Below, piece by piece: positions 7,645 through 17,226 of a stretch of DNA of 64,000 bases. A model generated the notes under the pieces. That model ran no database searches. It was not told the origin of the DNA and saw only the letters and a program-made list of their open reading frames with translations. Every line of letters begins with the position of its first letter. The first letter of the stretch is position 1. The translations under genes were made by a program, and so were the position numbers. The stretch spans positions 124,001 to 188,000 of the forward strand of contig NZ_RJVB01000010.1 of NCBI RefSeq assembly GCF_003751505.1, given 5' to 3'. The stretch is from Erwinia sp. JUb26 (GTDB lineage Bacteria; Pseudomonadota; Gammaproteobacteria; Enterobacterales; Enterobacteriaceae).

Positions 7645-8202
7645 ATGAAAACTATCATTCGTTCTGCTCTGTGTGCGTCTTTCCTGTTTAGCGCTGCCGC
7701 TCTGGCTGAGATGTCACAAAACACCGTGATGGTGGGGGGAGCGGCGATGTACCCGTCTAAAAACATCGTTGAAAATGCGATGAATTCGAAGGATCACACC
7801 ACGCTGGTTGCCGCCGTTAAAGCCGCCGGGCTGGTCGATACATTACAGGGCCCGGGGCCTTTCACCGTATTTGCTCCCACCAATGCGGCGTTCGCCAAAC
7901 TGCCGATGGGCACCGTGGATACGCTGCTGAAACCTGAAAATAAGAGCAAACTGACCGCCGTGCTCACCTATCACGTGGTGGCCGGGAAATACGACATGAA
8001 AGCGCTGGAGAAGAAGGTCAAACAGGGCCATGGCCGTGCCGAGCTGAAAACCGTTAACGGCGCGTCGTTATGGGTAATGCAGAATGGGCCACACAACCTT
8101 CAGCTGAAAGATAATCAGGGCAACGTCGCGAACATCAGTACCTATGATGTGCAGCAGAAAAATGGCGCAATCGACGTTATTGATACGGTGCTAATGCCAT
8201 AA
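7645..8202 (+). CDS. Secreted fasciclin (FAS1) domain protein
   Basis: This 185-residue exported protein has a signal peptide (residues 1-21, cleavage after AAALA) and one FAS1 domain. The first conserved FAS1 motif is seen as FTVFAPTNAAFAKLP near residues 73-87, the second region as LTYHVVAGKYD, and the end as AIDVIDTVLMP. FAS1 domains act in adhesion or cell-surface interactions; the exact role here is unknown. The ATG at 7645 is chosen over an upstream in-frame start because it has GAGGA before it and begins the signal peptide. The sigma and anti-sigma genes follow on the same strand 70 bp on, so it is a likely target of that sigma factor. Confidence 0.9.
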   Translation: MKTIIRSALCASFLFSAAALAEMSQNTVMVGGAAMYPSKNIVENAMNSKDHTTLVAAVKAAGLVDTLQGPGPFTVFAPTNAAFAKLPMGTVDTLLKPENKSKLTAVLTYHVVAGKYDMKALEKKVKQGHGRAELKTVNGASLWVMQNGPHNLQLKDNQGNVANISTYDVQQKNGAIDVIDTVLMP

Positions 8203-8272
8203 CGTTAAAAAGCGTCTATACACTGTGCAGGGGGAACGCATTGTTCACCTCTGCACCTCTTCAGGACGGTTC

Positions 8273-8818
8273 ATGGCGGAAGAATCAATCGACAGTCAGG
8301 TTTTACTGATTCGGGCAGTGGCGGCCGGTGACAAACGCGCTTTCGAAGCGCTTTACCGCAGCTACTCACCCTATCTGTTTGCCATCGCGTTACGTCTTTT
8401 GCATCGGCGCGGCTGGGCCGAAGAGGTGCTGCACGACAGTTTTCTGACGCTGTGGCAGCGGGCTGACACCTTTGATCCAACGCTGAGCGCGCCCAAAACC
8501 TGGCTTACCAATATTGTTCGCCATCGCGCTATTGATTATCTCCGTTTGCAGGACAACCGCGTTCTGGAACTGGACGATGAAAATGATACGGTAGCGGGCG
8601 AAAATGAGCACGATCATCCCCCGACAACGACCGAGTCACGCAGGCTGTTGACCTGCATGGACGCACTCCCCGCTGAACAGCGGCAAAGTGTTGTTCTGGC
8701 TTATCACCATGGGCTGTCGCACAGTGAAATCGCGCTGCATCTGCAACAGCCTGCCGGTACCGTTAAAAGTTGGATCCGCCGGGCCTTAATGCATTTAAAA
8801 GGCTGCGTGGGCATATGA
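8273..8818 (+). CDS. ECF RNA polymerase sigma factor, SigK-like
   Basis: This 181-residue group 4 sigma-70 factor has region 2 as RAFEALYRSYSPYLFAIALR (about residues 23-42) with LTNIVRHRAIDYLR, and region 4 as AEQRQSVVLAYHHGLSHSEIA with the helix-turn-helix end GTVKSWIRRALMHLK. The ATG at 8273 (MAEESIDSQ) has AGGA just upstream; longer in-frame starts lack a site. It overlaps the anti-sigma gene by ATGA, pointing to translational coupling. The arrangement fasciclin gene, sigma, anti-sigma recalls SigK/RskA control of the fasciclin proteins MPT70/MPT83 in Mycobacterium. By that analogy it should transcribe its own operon on a signal that inactivates the anti-sigma factor. Confidence 0.92.
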   Translation: MAEESIDSQVLLIRAVAAGDKRAFEALYRSYSPYLFAIALRLLHRRGWAEEVLHDSFLTLWQRADTFDPTLSAPKTWLTNIVRHRAIDYLRLQDNRVLELDDENDTVAGENEHDHPPTTTESRRLLTCMDALPAEQRQSVVLAYHHGLSHSEIALHLQQPAGTVKSWIRRALMHLKGCVGI

Positions 8819-9519
8819 AAACCAAACACGATTTCGATTCCGCCCTTGCCGCAGAGTTTGCACTCGGTACGCTACGCGGTGCGGCTCGCCAGCGTTTTAT
8901 GCGGCGTATCGAACAGGAACCCAAACTGGCGGCAGAAGTCCGCCGCTGGCAAAACGCGCTGGCCGAGCTGGATCGGGAAGTGATCCCGGTCGCCCCGCCG
9001 GAAACGCTGTGGCCGCGTATTTTGGGCGAACTGCCCGCGGAGCCGCAGCACAACGCGTTGTCGCCTACGCCTGTCGGACAGCCGGTAAAAATACCGCGCA
9101 GCACCTGGCCGATGTGGCTTGGCTGGGGCCTGGCGGCCTCGTTTGCTGGCGCACTGCTGTATACCCAGTTAGTCCCTGCACCTGCGCCCCCTCAGGCCAT
9201 CGCCGTTCTGAGCAACAGCCAGCAACAGGGGATCTGGGTTATCGGCATTAACCCGGCACAAAACAGACTAACCGTGCAGACGGCAGTACCACCGGCTATC
9301 GGCACTGACCATAGCCTGCAGCTCTGGCTGATCCCGCCAGGCGGCAAGCCGCAGTCGTTAGGGCTGTTGGATGTCTCAGGCAATCGTCGGGTAGACATCG
9401 CCCCACTTCAAGCGGGTGCTCTTCCAGTCCTCGCTATCAGTCTGGAGCCGCCGGGCGGTTCACCTACCGGCCAGCCAACAGGTCCCGTCCTGTTCAGCGG
9501 TAAAATATCTCTGCTGTAG
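8815..9519 (+). CDS. Membrane-anchored anti-sigma factor, RskA family
   Basis: This 234-residue protein has three parts: a cytoplasmic helical N-terminus (ALAAEFALGTLRGAARQRFM, about residues 9-28, typical of anti-sigma-K domains), one transmembrane helix near residues 98-120 (WPMWLGWGLAASFAGALLYT), and a periplasmic domain with the RskA-type LQLWLIPPGGKPQSLGLLD and AISLEPPGGSPTGQPTGPVL. It has no zinc-binding HxxxCxxC motif, so it should not be a ZAS redox sensor. The start ATG at 8815 overlaps the sigma stop codon. Its end overlaps the convergent LysR gene by 26 bp. It probably holds the sigma factor at the membrane until regulated proteolysis. Confidence 0.9.
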   Translation: MKTKHDFDSALAAEFALGTLRGAARQRFMRRIEQEPKLAAEVRRWQNALAELDREVIPVAPPETLWPRILGELPAEPQHNALSPTPVGQPVKIPRSTWPMWLGWGLAASFAGALLYTQLVPAPAPPQAIAVLSNSQQQGIWVIGINPAQNRLTVQTAVPPAIGTDHSLQLWLIPPGGKPQSLGLLDVSGNRRVDIAPLQAGALPVLAISLEPPGGSPTGQPTGPVLFSGKISLL

Positions 9520-10411
9520 AAGACGACTCTGCTACTGGAATGGCCAACCGTTCCAGTAGGATCTCGCGCAGGCGCTCCGCAGCAGGATTCAGCTCTTCTG
9601 CAGAATGCAGCGCCATGCCCAGTTCACCCAGTGGTGGCAGCAGCGAATGCTCCATTATCCGCAGCCCGGCAGGCAGACCGAAACGACTGCGCAGCGTAAT
9701 GCCCAGCCCGGCCGACGCGGCGGCCCAGATACCGCTCAGGCTCCTGCTGGTAAAAGCGATCCGCCAGGGGATAGCCGCGCGGTCAAGCGCATCAATGGCG
9801 CAGGTGCGCATCAGGCAGGGCGCATCAAACAGCAGCAGCGGCAGCGTCTCCTCCCCCGTAAGCCAGCGCGCCAGATCGGCATCGGAGCGCCCAATCCAGT
9901 GCAGCGGTACGGCAGGCAACGCCTGCATTGATCGCGTATTTTCTTCCCCCTGCCAGCACAGCGCCAGATCAAGTTCACCCTGGCGCATCGCCTGCAGCAG
10001 TTCAGTATTGCGGCCAATGCGGGCGGATACCTCAACCTGCGGAAAAGCGCGTGAAAACTGCCCCAGTAGCTCCGGCAGCAGTGCCTCACCAAAATCCTCC
10101 TGCAGCCCGAGGCTTACGCTGCCTGCAAGATGACGGCCGTTCAACGCATTGACGGCCTCGTCATTGAGCGCCAGCAGGCGGCGACCATAGGCCATGAGCA
10201 GTTCACCGTGGGCGGTCAGTTCCAGCCGACGTCCGGCTTTTTGCAACAGCGGCAGGCCACTTTGCTGCTCCAGCTTTTTCAGTTGGGCGCTGACCGCCGA
10301 CGTCGAACGATTGAGCCGTACGGCAGCCAATGCAAAGCTGCCCAGCTCGATACCGGTTACCAGGCTGCGCAGCGCCTCAAGGTCAAAAGTCACGCGTCTT
10401 ATTTGCGACAT
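9494..10411 (-). CDS. LysR-family transcriptional regulator
   Basis: This 305-residue regulator has an N-terminal winged helix (FDLEALRSLVTGIELGSFAL, then RLNRSTSAVSAQLKKLEQQ) and a periplasmic-binding-protein-like effector domain. The start at 10411 (MSQIRRV) is favoured over the ATG at 10417 because AGG is well spaced for it and almost touches the other. It is divergent, with about 100 bp between, from a three-gene operon (10517-11762), the usual place for a LysR activator of that operon. The effector is unknown. The 3' end overlaps the anti-sigma gene by 26 bp tail to tail. Confidence 0.92.
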   Translation of the reverse strand: MSQIRRVTFDLEALRSLVTGIELGSFALAAVRLNRSTSAVSAQLKKLEQQSGLPLLQKAGRRLELTAHGELLMAYGRRLLALNDEAVNALNGRHLAGSVSLGLQEDFGEALLPELLGQFSRAFPQVEVSARIGRNTELLQAMRQGELDLALCWQGEENTRSMQALPAVPLHWIGRSDADLARWLTGEETLPLLLFDAPCLMRTCAIDALDRAAIPWRIAFTSRSLSGIWAAASAGLGITLRSRFGLPAGLRIMEHSLLPPLGELGMALHSAEELNPAAERLREILLERLAIPVAESSSTAEIFYR

Positions 10412-10428
10412 AATCATCCTGCTTTTCG

Positions 10429-10441
10429 GGATTGTTAATCC
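10429..10441. promoter_or_regulatory. Possible LysR operator in the divergent promoter region
   Basis: The small dyad GGATTGTTAATCC lies in the roughly 100-bp space between the LysR gene and its divergent operon. LysR proteins bind interrupted dyads in such positions. The match is short, so this is only a candidate. Confidence 0.3.
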
Positions 10442-10516
10442 AAATATATGCGATTTTTTAAATGATTACTTCCCCCTATGCTGGCATTAACCCATCACCA
10501 CCCACAGGGAGTTACT

Positions 10517-10825
10517 ATGCCTCATTCTCTTACTCGCGACGATCTGGCCGCGGTTTCGCCGCGATTTGCTGCGATTACCGAAGAAATACTGTTTGGCGAT
10601 ATCTGGCAGCGCAGCGAACTAAGCCGACGCGATCGCAGCCTGATCACCGTTGCCGCATTGATTGCCGCAGGCCGCCACCAGCAGTTGCCGTGGCACCTGA
10701 ATTTTGCCGGTGAAAATGGCCTCAGCCGCGATGAACTGACTGAAGTCATCACCCATCTGGCGTTCTACTGCGGCTGGCCCGCAGCCGCCACTGCGCTCGG
10801 TCATTTACATTTTCCGGAGGAATAA
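10517..10825 (+). CDS. Carboxymuconolactone decarboxylase (CMD) family protein
   Basis: This 102-residue single-domain protein of the CMD/AhpD-like fold reads SRRDRSLITVAALIAAGRHQ (about residues 36-55), the core helix of the family, then LTEVITHLAFYCGWPAA. It lacks the CxxC pair of peroxidase-active AhpD proteins; the single Cys near residue 88 sits in the conserved FYCGWP motif of the gamma-CMD subgroup. The start at 10517 (MPHSLTRDD) has AGGGAG upstream. It is the first gene of an operon with a tautomerase and a DUF4865 gene, which suggests a small-molecule oxidation or detoxification role. The substrate is unknown. Confidence 0.88.
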   Translation: MPHSLTRDDLAAVSPRFAAITEEILFGDIWQRSELSRRDRSLITVAALIAAGRHQQLPWHLNFAGENGLSRDELTEVITHLAFYCGWPAAATALGHLHFPEE

Positions 10826-10827
10826 CC

Positions 10828-11226
10828 ATGCCCTTTACCCGTATCGCCCTGCCCGCCGGAAAAACCGCGGAGTTTCGCCAGACGCTTTCAACCCTGCTGC
10901 ATGAGACGCTGGTCGATGAATTTGATGTGCCGCAGGATGACTGCTTCCAGCTATTTGATGAATACGCCCCGGGAATGCGCATTTACCCGCGTCACTATCT
11001 CGGCGGCCCGCGTTCAGAGGGATTCATCTGGTTCCATATCACCGCAGGCCGGCCACGCAGTCTGCAGCAGAAACATCGCTTTTATCAGCATTTTGCCCGG
11101 CGGCTCGCTACCGAGTTGGCGGTGCGGCCGGAAGATGTGATGATAACGTTGAGCTTTAGCCAGCCAGAGGACTGGTCATTTGCCAGCGGCAACCCTTTCA
11201 ACTGGCCACAGGAACAGCCGTTATGA
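10828..11226 (+). CDS. Tautomerase-superfamily protein
   Basis: This 132-residue protein is of the tautomerase_2 type (MIF/4-oxalocrotonate superfamily). It begins MPFTRIALPAG with the N-terminal Pro that serves as general base once Met is removed. The central FDVPQDDCFQLFDEYAPG and the ending ELAVRPEDVMITLSFSQPEDWSFASG are typical of this subgroup. It starts 3 bp after the CMD gene with GGAGG in the intergenic end, and its stop overlaps the next start (ATGA). It probably isomerises keto-enol intermediates in the same pathway as the CMD protein; the natural substrate cannot be told from sequence. Confidence 0.9.
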   Translation: MPFTRIALPAGKTAEFRQTLSTLLHETLVDEFDVPQDDCFQLFDEYAPGMRIYPRHYLGGPRSEGFIWFHITAGRPRSLQQKHRFYQHFARRLATELAVRPEDVMITLSFSQPEDWSFASGNPFNWPQEQPL

Positions 11227-11762
11227 TCGCCATGCAATATCGCTTTCGCCTGCCCTCTGACTACGACATGACCATTATCGAAAATCGCGTGCGGGAAAAC
11301 GGCCACCGGCTGGATAATTTCCCCGGCCTCGTTCTGAAAGCCTGGTGCTATACCAGCAGCAGTGACACACATACAGCCAGCGAACCGCTCTACGCGCCGT
11401 TCTATTTGTGGCAGGACAGCGCCAGCATGGCCGCTTTTTTACAAAGCGACGGGTTTAAAAAACTGGTAACGGACTTCGGCAGGCCCGCTATCGACTGCTG
11501 GCCGGTGTTGGAATATCGGCCAGGCAGCAACCTGCAACACTCTGCCTTTGCCCGCCGCGAGATCGTACCGATTACCTCATGCAGCGATTTAAGCCATATC
11601 GGCAGCATGTCCGTTCCGGCAGCCGGTATCACCCGCATCCTGGCCTGGGATGTCCGGCAGTGGCAGCGGGTCTGTTTTGAGCTTAGCGACCTGCCGTTTG
11701 ACGATGCCCCGGGCGCGGAACGCTATCGGGTTGGGCATATCTCCCTGCCTGCACGTTCATAA
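11223..11762 (+). CDS. DUF4865 family protein
   Basis: This 179-residue protein begins MIAMQYRFRLPSDYDMTIIE, which I recognise as the DUF4865 family, commonly found beside LysR, CMD and tautomerase genes. Other conserved-looking parts are FPGLVLKAWCYTSS (about residues 38-51), YAPFYLWQDSASMAAFL and FDDAPGAERYRVGHIS. The fold may be ferredoxin-like, as in dimeric alpha/beta barrel proteins, but this is inferred. The start overlaps the tautomerase stop by 4 bp. An alternative start is ATG 11232. The biochemical function is unknown. Confidence 0.85.
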   Translation: MIAMQYRFRLPSDYDMTIIENRVRENGHRLDNFPGLVLKAWCYTSSSDTHTASEPLYAPFYLWQDSASMAAFLQSDGFKKLVTDFGRPAIDCWPVLEYRPGSNLQHSAFARREIVPITSCSDLSHIGSMSVPAAGITRILAWDVRQWQRVCFELSDLPFDDAPGAERYRVGHISLPARS

Positions 11763-11902
11763 AAGGGCGTTAAAACCCGGGCTTTATTCTTCCGGCAGGA
11801 GAAGCGAAGAAAATGTCGGGACGCAGACCCGCAGATGGCTGACAAACGGGGGAAAAACAGGCTAGCATGGCGATATCTGTTACCCGACCTTTTCGGAGTT
11901 AA

Positions 11903-12796
<894 letters not shown>

Positions 12797-12825
12797 GGCC
12801 TGTCCTCTTTCCATATTCGCCTCCA

Positions 12826-12853
12826 GGGTCAGCCTTTAGCGCTGACCTTTTTA
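12826..12853 (+). terminator. Intrinsic terminator of nadC
   Basis: The stem GGTCAGC (12827-12833) pairs with GCTGACC (12841-12847) around the loop CTTTAGC and is followed by TTTTTATT. It lies 30 bp after the nadC stop codon. Confidence 0.85.
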
Positions 12854-13105
12854 TTACTGCAATCCCTGCCGAAGAACACCTTGCTGACATGGCGTATATG
12901 GCCAGCAGTGAAGAAAGATACGCCTGGCCCCCGTCAAAAATAAGCCCCTGTGTGGCAAACTGCGGCATTCGCCGCAAACCTTTTATGCAATGTTGTCGTC
13001 CTGATAAATTGTTATGAATCGGTCACTGAATTACCTGATTTCCCCGTACTCCCTGCATTTTTTCAGGGCTATGGTGCCTCCCTGTTAACCACAAGGAGGT
13101 TTACC

Positions 13106-13546
13106 ATGAGCCAGCAGCAGGGATTTACGTTGATTGAATTGATGATCGTTATTGCCATTGTCGCCATCCTGAGTGCGATCGGCCTGCCCGCCTACCAGAG
13201 CTATCTACAAAAAGCCGCACTGACCGATATGCTGCAAACGGCTATGCCGTATAAAACCGGCGTTGAACTGTGTGCTATTGAGCACGGCGGCATTACCGGC
13301 TGTGACGCAGGTAGCCAGGGCGTGCCTGCAACACGTACATCTCGCTACGTTTCTGCGATGACGGTAAAAGCAGGCGTTGTCTCGCTAACCGGGCAGGAAA
13401 GTCTGAAAGGGTTGAACGTGGCGTTGACGCCTCAGTGGGACAGCAACGACGGCTACCTCAACTGGCAACGCAGCTGCACCAGCGACAGCAGCGGATTAAA
13501 AGAAGCCTGCGAGGACCTGTTCCGCTTCGATGAGGAACAGAAATAA
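13106..13546 (+). CDS. ppdD: Type IV pilus major pilin precursor PpdD
   Basis: This 146-residue prepilin has a short leader MSQQQG cut before Phe7, then the class III signal FTLIELMIVIAIVAILSAIG with Glu at mature position 5 for subunit assembly. Two later pairs of cysteines (ELCAIEHGGITGC and RSCTSDSSGLKEAC) probably form disulfides, as in PpdD. The start at 13106 follows a full AAGGAGGT box. It needs a prepilin peptidase for maturation, and a candidate is encoded at 20713-21486. Its stop codon shares one base with the hofB start, giving a ppdD-hofB-hofC operon. Confidence 0.96.
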   Translation: MSQQQGFTLIELMIVIAIVAILSAIGLPAYQSYLQKAALTDMLQTAMPYKTGVELCAIEHGGITGCDAGSQGVPATRTSRYVSAMTVKAGVVSLTGQESLKGLNVALTPQWDSNDGYLNWQRSCTSDSSGLKEACEDLFRFDEEQK

Positions 13547-14949
13547 TGACTACCGCCAGCCAGCGAGCCGTTGAGGCGATTTGTCAGCACTATCAGGCTG
13601 CCGTTGTTGAGTTCAGCAACCAGCGCCTGCACATTGCAATGGCCGGAACGCCCCCCCACGAGATGATGACCGAATTACGCTTCATCACGCCCGGCGTTAT
13701 TGACGTGGAATGCTGGCCACAGGCGCGCCTTGAGCAGCATTTACATCGCGGCAGAGAGACCCTGGAAGGCACAGAACGTCGTGCTGAAAGTTCTGATGAA
13801 GTCGGCGCAGGCGCAGTGGAAAGAGTCAACCACCTGCTGAATCTGGCGCTGCAGAAACGCGCTTCCGATGTGCATATTGAACCTCAGGAACGCGGCCTGC
13901 GGATCAGAATACGGGTGGACGGCGTTTTACAGCAGGTGATGGTCCTCAGTGAGGGCAGCGCACCGATAATAGCCCGGCTTAAAATACTTGCCAACCTGGA
14001 TATCGCTGAACGGCGCGTCCCTCAGGATGGTCAGTTTTCGCTGGTGCTTGGCGATAAAACCGAGTCTTTTCGGCTGTCGACCCTGCCAAACCGCTTAGGT
14101 GAAAAAGCGGTAATCCGATTATTACAGAGCGACGAGCAGGCGATATCGCTGGAAAAACTCGGTATGCCGGCAACATTGCTGAAGCACTATCGCAGCGCGC
14201 TTTCTAAACCACAGGGGCTGATTCTGGTGACCGGCCCCACCGGCAGCGGCAAGACGTTTACGCTCTACAGCGGCTTGAGCTGGCTTAATGCCCCCAGCCG
14301 CAATCTGTGCAGCGTTGAGGATCCGGTGGAGATCCCGTTAGCGGGAGTCAACCAGACTCAAATTCACACGCGATCGGGGTTGAGCTTCCAGCTTGTGCTG
14401 CGCGCACTGCTTCGCCAGGACCCGGACGTGATAATGCTGGGAGAAATCCGCGACGGTGAAACGGCTGAGATCGCCGTAAAGGCTGCGCAAACCGGGCATC
14501 TGGTGCTCTCTACCCTGCACACTAACTCCACGACGGAAACGCTGGTGCGTATGGGGCAAATGGGCGTACCCGGTTACATGCTGGCCTCGGCACTCAAACT
14601 GATCGTTGCGCAGCGCCTGGTGAGAAAGCTGTGCACGCACTGCCGCGAGCCGGCTGAAGCGCTGGCGCATTTTCCCAGCGATATCTGGCCGGGAACGGTG
14701 CAGAACTGGCGGGCCGTCGGATGTGAGCGTTGCTTTTCAGGATATTACGGGCGTCTGGCGCTGTTTGAGATGCTGCCGGTTTTTCCGGCGCTGCAAAATG
14801 CCCTTGCGCAAAATGCCAGCCCGGAAGCGCTGGCAAAGTTAGCCCACCAGCAGGGCATGGAGCCTTTGTTCGTCGGCGGTCTGCACTGCGTAAATAGAGG
14901 AGAGACAACGCTGGAAGAGCTGACGCGTGTCACCGGAGGGCCGGGATGA
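13546..14949 (+). CDS. hofB: Type IV pilus assembly ATPase HofB (PilB/GspE family)
   Basis: This 467-residue cytoplasmic hexameric ATPase powers pilin polymerisation. It has an N-terminal PilB-like domain, then the GspE core: KRASDVHIEPQERGLRIRIR (about 104-123), Walker A GPTGSGKTFTLYS (about 226-238), the Asp box EDPVEIPL, Walker B DPDVIMLGEIRDGETAEIA, and the His box STLHTNST. A zinc-type tetracysteine is present as CTHCRE and CERC near the end. The start overlaps the ppdD stop (TAATG) and the end overlaps hofC (ATGA), so translation is probably coupled. Confidence 0.95.
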   Translation: MTTASQRAVEAICQHYQAAVVEFSNQRLHIAMAGTPPHEMMTELRFITPGVIDVECWPQARLEQHLHRGRETLEGTERRAESSDEVGAGAVERVNHLLNLALQKRASDVHIEPQERGLRIRIRVDGVLQQVMVLSEGSAPIIARLKILANLDIAERRVPQDGQFSLVLGDKTESFRLSTLPNRLGEKAVIRLLQSDEQAISLEKLGMPATLLKHYRSALSKPQGLILVTGPTGSGKTFTLYSGLSWLNAPSRNLCSVEDPVEIPLAGVNQTQIHTRSGLSFQLVLRALLRQDPDVIMLGEIRDGETAEIAVKAAQTGHLVLSTLHTNSTTETLVRMGQMGVPGYMLASALKLIVAQRLVRKLCTHCREPAEALAHFPSDIWPGTVQNWRAVGCERCFSGYYGRLALFEMLPVFPALQNALAQNASPEALAKLAHQQGMEPLFVGGLHCVNRGETTLEELTRVTGGPG

Positions 14950-16145
14950 ATAAGCGCTATTTGTTTCGCTGGCAGGCGATAGACGATAATGGCACCGTCC
15001 ATAGCGGCTGCGGTTTTGCGGCAGATTCCGGCAAGATCGTTGATGACATCGTCGGGATGAAACAGCTGCCGCTGAAAATTTCCCGTGGCCGCCGTTATCG
15101 ACCGGGTGACTGGCAGTGGCAGCATAAGATCGCCTTCGTCCGTCAGCTTGCAACGCTGTTAAAAGCGGGAATGCCGCTGGTCGGCAGCCTCCAGTTACTG
15201 GCAGAGGGTCATCCCGACTCTGGCTGGCAAGCACTCCTGCTGCGTCTGCAGGAGAGGATCACCACCGGCGAACCCTTTTCAACAGCGTTACAGGAGTGGC
15301 CGGAAGTGTTCTCACCACTCTATCCCGCGCTGATTCATATCGGTGAACTGACCGGGGAACTGGATGAATGCTGCCTGCGGCTTGCTCAGCAGCAGGAGCG
15401 GCAGCAGTTACTGCAGCAAAAAGTGAAGAAAGCGTTGCGCTACCCGCTGTTTATTCTGGCGGTAGCACTGCTGGTCAGCATTGGCATGCTGGTTTTTGTG
15501 CTGCCGGAATTTGTGGCGATCTATCAGACGTTTGATGCGCCGCTGCCCGCCTTTACCGCTGCGGTGATTAGCTTTTCTGCGCTACTACAGTATCAGGCTC
15601 CGCTGCTGATGGTACCGTTGATTACCGCAGGCGTGTTTTACCGCCGACAGCGTAAAAATGCGCCGAACTGGCAAAGGGCAGAGCAAAAACTGCTGCTGAA
15701 AATTCCGCTATTGTCACCGCTGTATCGGGGCAGCCAGCTTAGCCAGATTTACACAACGCTGGCGCTCACTCAGCAGGCGGGCCTGACATTACTGCAAAGC
15801 CTGCAGGCGGTGGAGAAAACGGTCAGTGCGCGGCTATGGCAGGAAGCCATCGTTAAGCTTCAGCAGCATATTGCTGCAGGTAACCCACTGCACCAGGCAC
15901 TGAAATCCCACGATCTGTTTACGCCTTTGTGCTATCAGCTTGTCAAGGTGGGTGAGGAGTCCGGATCGCTGGATGCCCTGTTGGCGCGGCTTGCGAGCTG
16001 GCATGAGGCCCAAACCCATCAGTTGGCCGATACGCTTGCGGCGGCACTGGAACCAATGATGATGGTGGTGATTGGCGCCATCGTGGGAGCACTGGTGGTG
16101 GCGATGTATCTGCCGGTGTTCCGTCTTGGGGATGCGCTGGGCTGA
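14946..16145 (+). CDS. hofC: Type IV pilus inner-membrane platform protein HofC (PilC/GspF family)
   Basis: This 399-residue polytopic protein forms the pilus assembly platform with HofB. Two T2SSF repeats are visible: FVRQLATLLKAGMPLVGSLQ (about 63-82) and IYTTLALTQQAGLTLLQSLQ (about 268-287). Three transmembrane segments lie near 172-192, 215-230 and 370-390; the last, MMMVVIGAIVGALVVAMYLP, is the family hallmark. It is the last gene of ppdD-hofB-hofC and converges on guaC. No clear terminator is visible in the 40-bp gap, only a weak CCCAC/GTGGG hairpin. Confidence 0.95.
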   Translation: MNKRYLFRWQAIDDNGTVHSGCGFAADSGKIVDDIVGMKQLPLKISRGRRYRPGDWQWQHKIAFVRQLATLLKAGMPLVGSLQLLAEGHPDSGWQALLLRLQERITTGEPFSTALQEWPEVFSPLYPALIHIGELTGELDECCLRLAQQQERQQLLQQKVKKALRYPLFILAVALLVSIGMLVFVLPEFVAIYQTFDAPLPAFTAAVISFSALLQYQAPLLMVPLITAGVFYRRQRKNAPNWQRAEQKLLLKIPLLSPLYRGSQLSQIYTTLALTQQAGLTLLQSLQAVEKTVSARLWQEAIVKLQQHIAAGNPLHQALKSHDLFTPLCYQLVKVGEESGSLDALLARLASWHEAQTHQLADTLAAALEPMMMVVIGAIVGALVVAMYLPVFRLGDALG

Positions 16146-16185
16146 ACGGCCCCACAAACAACGTGGGTCCGTTCGGCTTCGGCAG

Positions 16186-17226
16186 CTAGCGGTTAAAAAC
16201 GCGGTTTTCCTGCTCGGCAACGCGAATGAAGGTCGTACGCTTGGTTAACTCCTTCAGCCGTTCTGCACCAACGTAGGTACATGCTGAACGCAGTCCACCA
16301 AGGATGTCACGAGCGGTCAGCTCAACCGGGCCACGCAGCGGCAGCTTAACCGTTTTGCCTTCTGCCGCACGATACTGTGCTACGCCGCCAACGTGGCGCT
16401 TCATTGCAGACTCAGAGCTCATGCCGTAGAACAGCATAAACTGCTCGCCGTTCTCTTCGACAATTTCGCCCTCGCATTCATCGTGAGCGGCGAGCATACC
16501 ACCCAGCATAACGAAGTCCGCACCGCCGCCAAAGGCTTTAGCCACATCGCCCGGCACTGAACAGCCGCCATCGCTAACGATTTGCCCGCCCAGGCCGTGC
16601 GCGGCATCGGCACATTCAATAACGGCGGAAAGCTGCGGATAACCCACACCGGTTTTTACCCGTGTGGTGCAGACGGAGCCAGGTCCGATGCCCACTTTTA
16701 CAATATCGGCTCCGGAAAGGATCAGTTCCTCCACCATTTCACCGGTGACCACATTGCCGGCGCAGATCGTTTTACCGGGGCAGGCTTCGCGTGCGCGTTT
16801 AAGAAACGTAACAAAATGCTCTGAGTAACCGTTAGCAACGTCAATGCAGATGAAGTTCAAATGTGGCGAAAGGGCGAGGATCTGCTGGAGTCGGATGAAG
16901 TCGTCTGCGGAGGTGCCGGTCGACACCATAACGTGTTGCAGTACCGACTGCGGTACCCGGGCGATAAACTGGCGCCACTGCTCAACGCTGTAGTGCTTAT
17001 GTACCGCCGTAAGAATATCGACAGAAGCCAGTGCTTCCGCCATGCTGAAGGTACCAACGGTATCCATATTTGCGGCAATGATCGGTACGCCTGACCAGGC
17101 AATACCCGAATGCTTGAAGGTAAACTGACGTTCCAGTTCCACCTGAGAACGGCTTTGCAACGTTGAACGCTTAGGCCGGATAAGGACATCTTTAAAGCCT
17201 AACTTGATATCTTCTTCAATACGCAT
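16186..17226 (-). CDS. guaC: GMP reductase
   Basis: This 346-residue NADPH-dependent enzyme deaminates GMP to IMP for purine salvage. It belongs to the IMPDH/GMPR TIM-barrel family without CBS domains. The start is [20 protein letters not shown]. The catalytic loop is [20 protein letters not shown]-like, with the active-site Cys near residue 186, followed by [19 protein letters not shown] and the phosphate-binding [20 protein letters not shown]. Length equals E. coli GuaC (347). It is monocistronic, convergent with hofC and divergent from coaE with 270 bp between. Confidence 0.97.
   Translation of the reverse strand: MRIEEDIKLGFKDVLIRPKRSTLQSRSQVELERQFTFKHSGIAWSGVPIIAANMDTVGTFSMAEALASVDILTAVHKHYSVEQWRQFIARVPQSVLQHVMVSTGTSADDFIRLQQILALSPHLNFICIDVANGYSEHFVTFLKRAREACPGKTICAGNVVTGEMVEELILSGADIVKVGIGPGSVCTTRVKTGVGYPQLSAVIECADAAHGLGGQIVSDGGCSVPGDVAKAFGGGADFVMLGGMLAAHDECEGEIVEENGEQFMLFYGMSSESAMKRHVGGVAQYRAAEGKTVKLPLRGPVELTARDILGGLRSACTYVGAERLKELTKRTTFIRVAEQENRVFNR

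Noticed and set aside
16146-16185. CCCAC/GTGGG hairpin between hofC and guaC as a bidirectional terminator
   Set aside because: It has a short 5-bp stem with a 7-base loop and no T-run on either strand.
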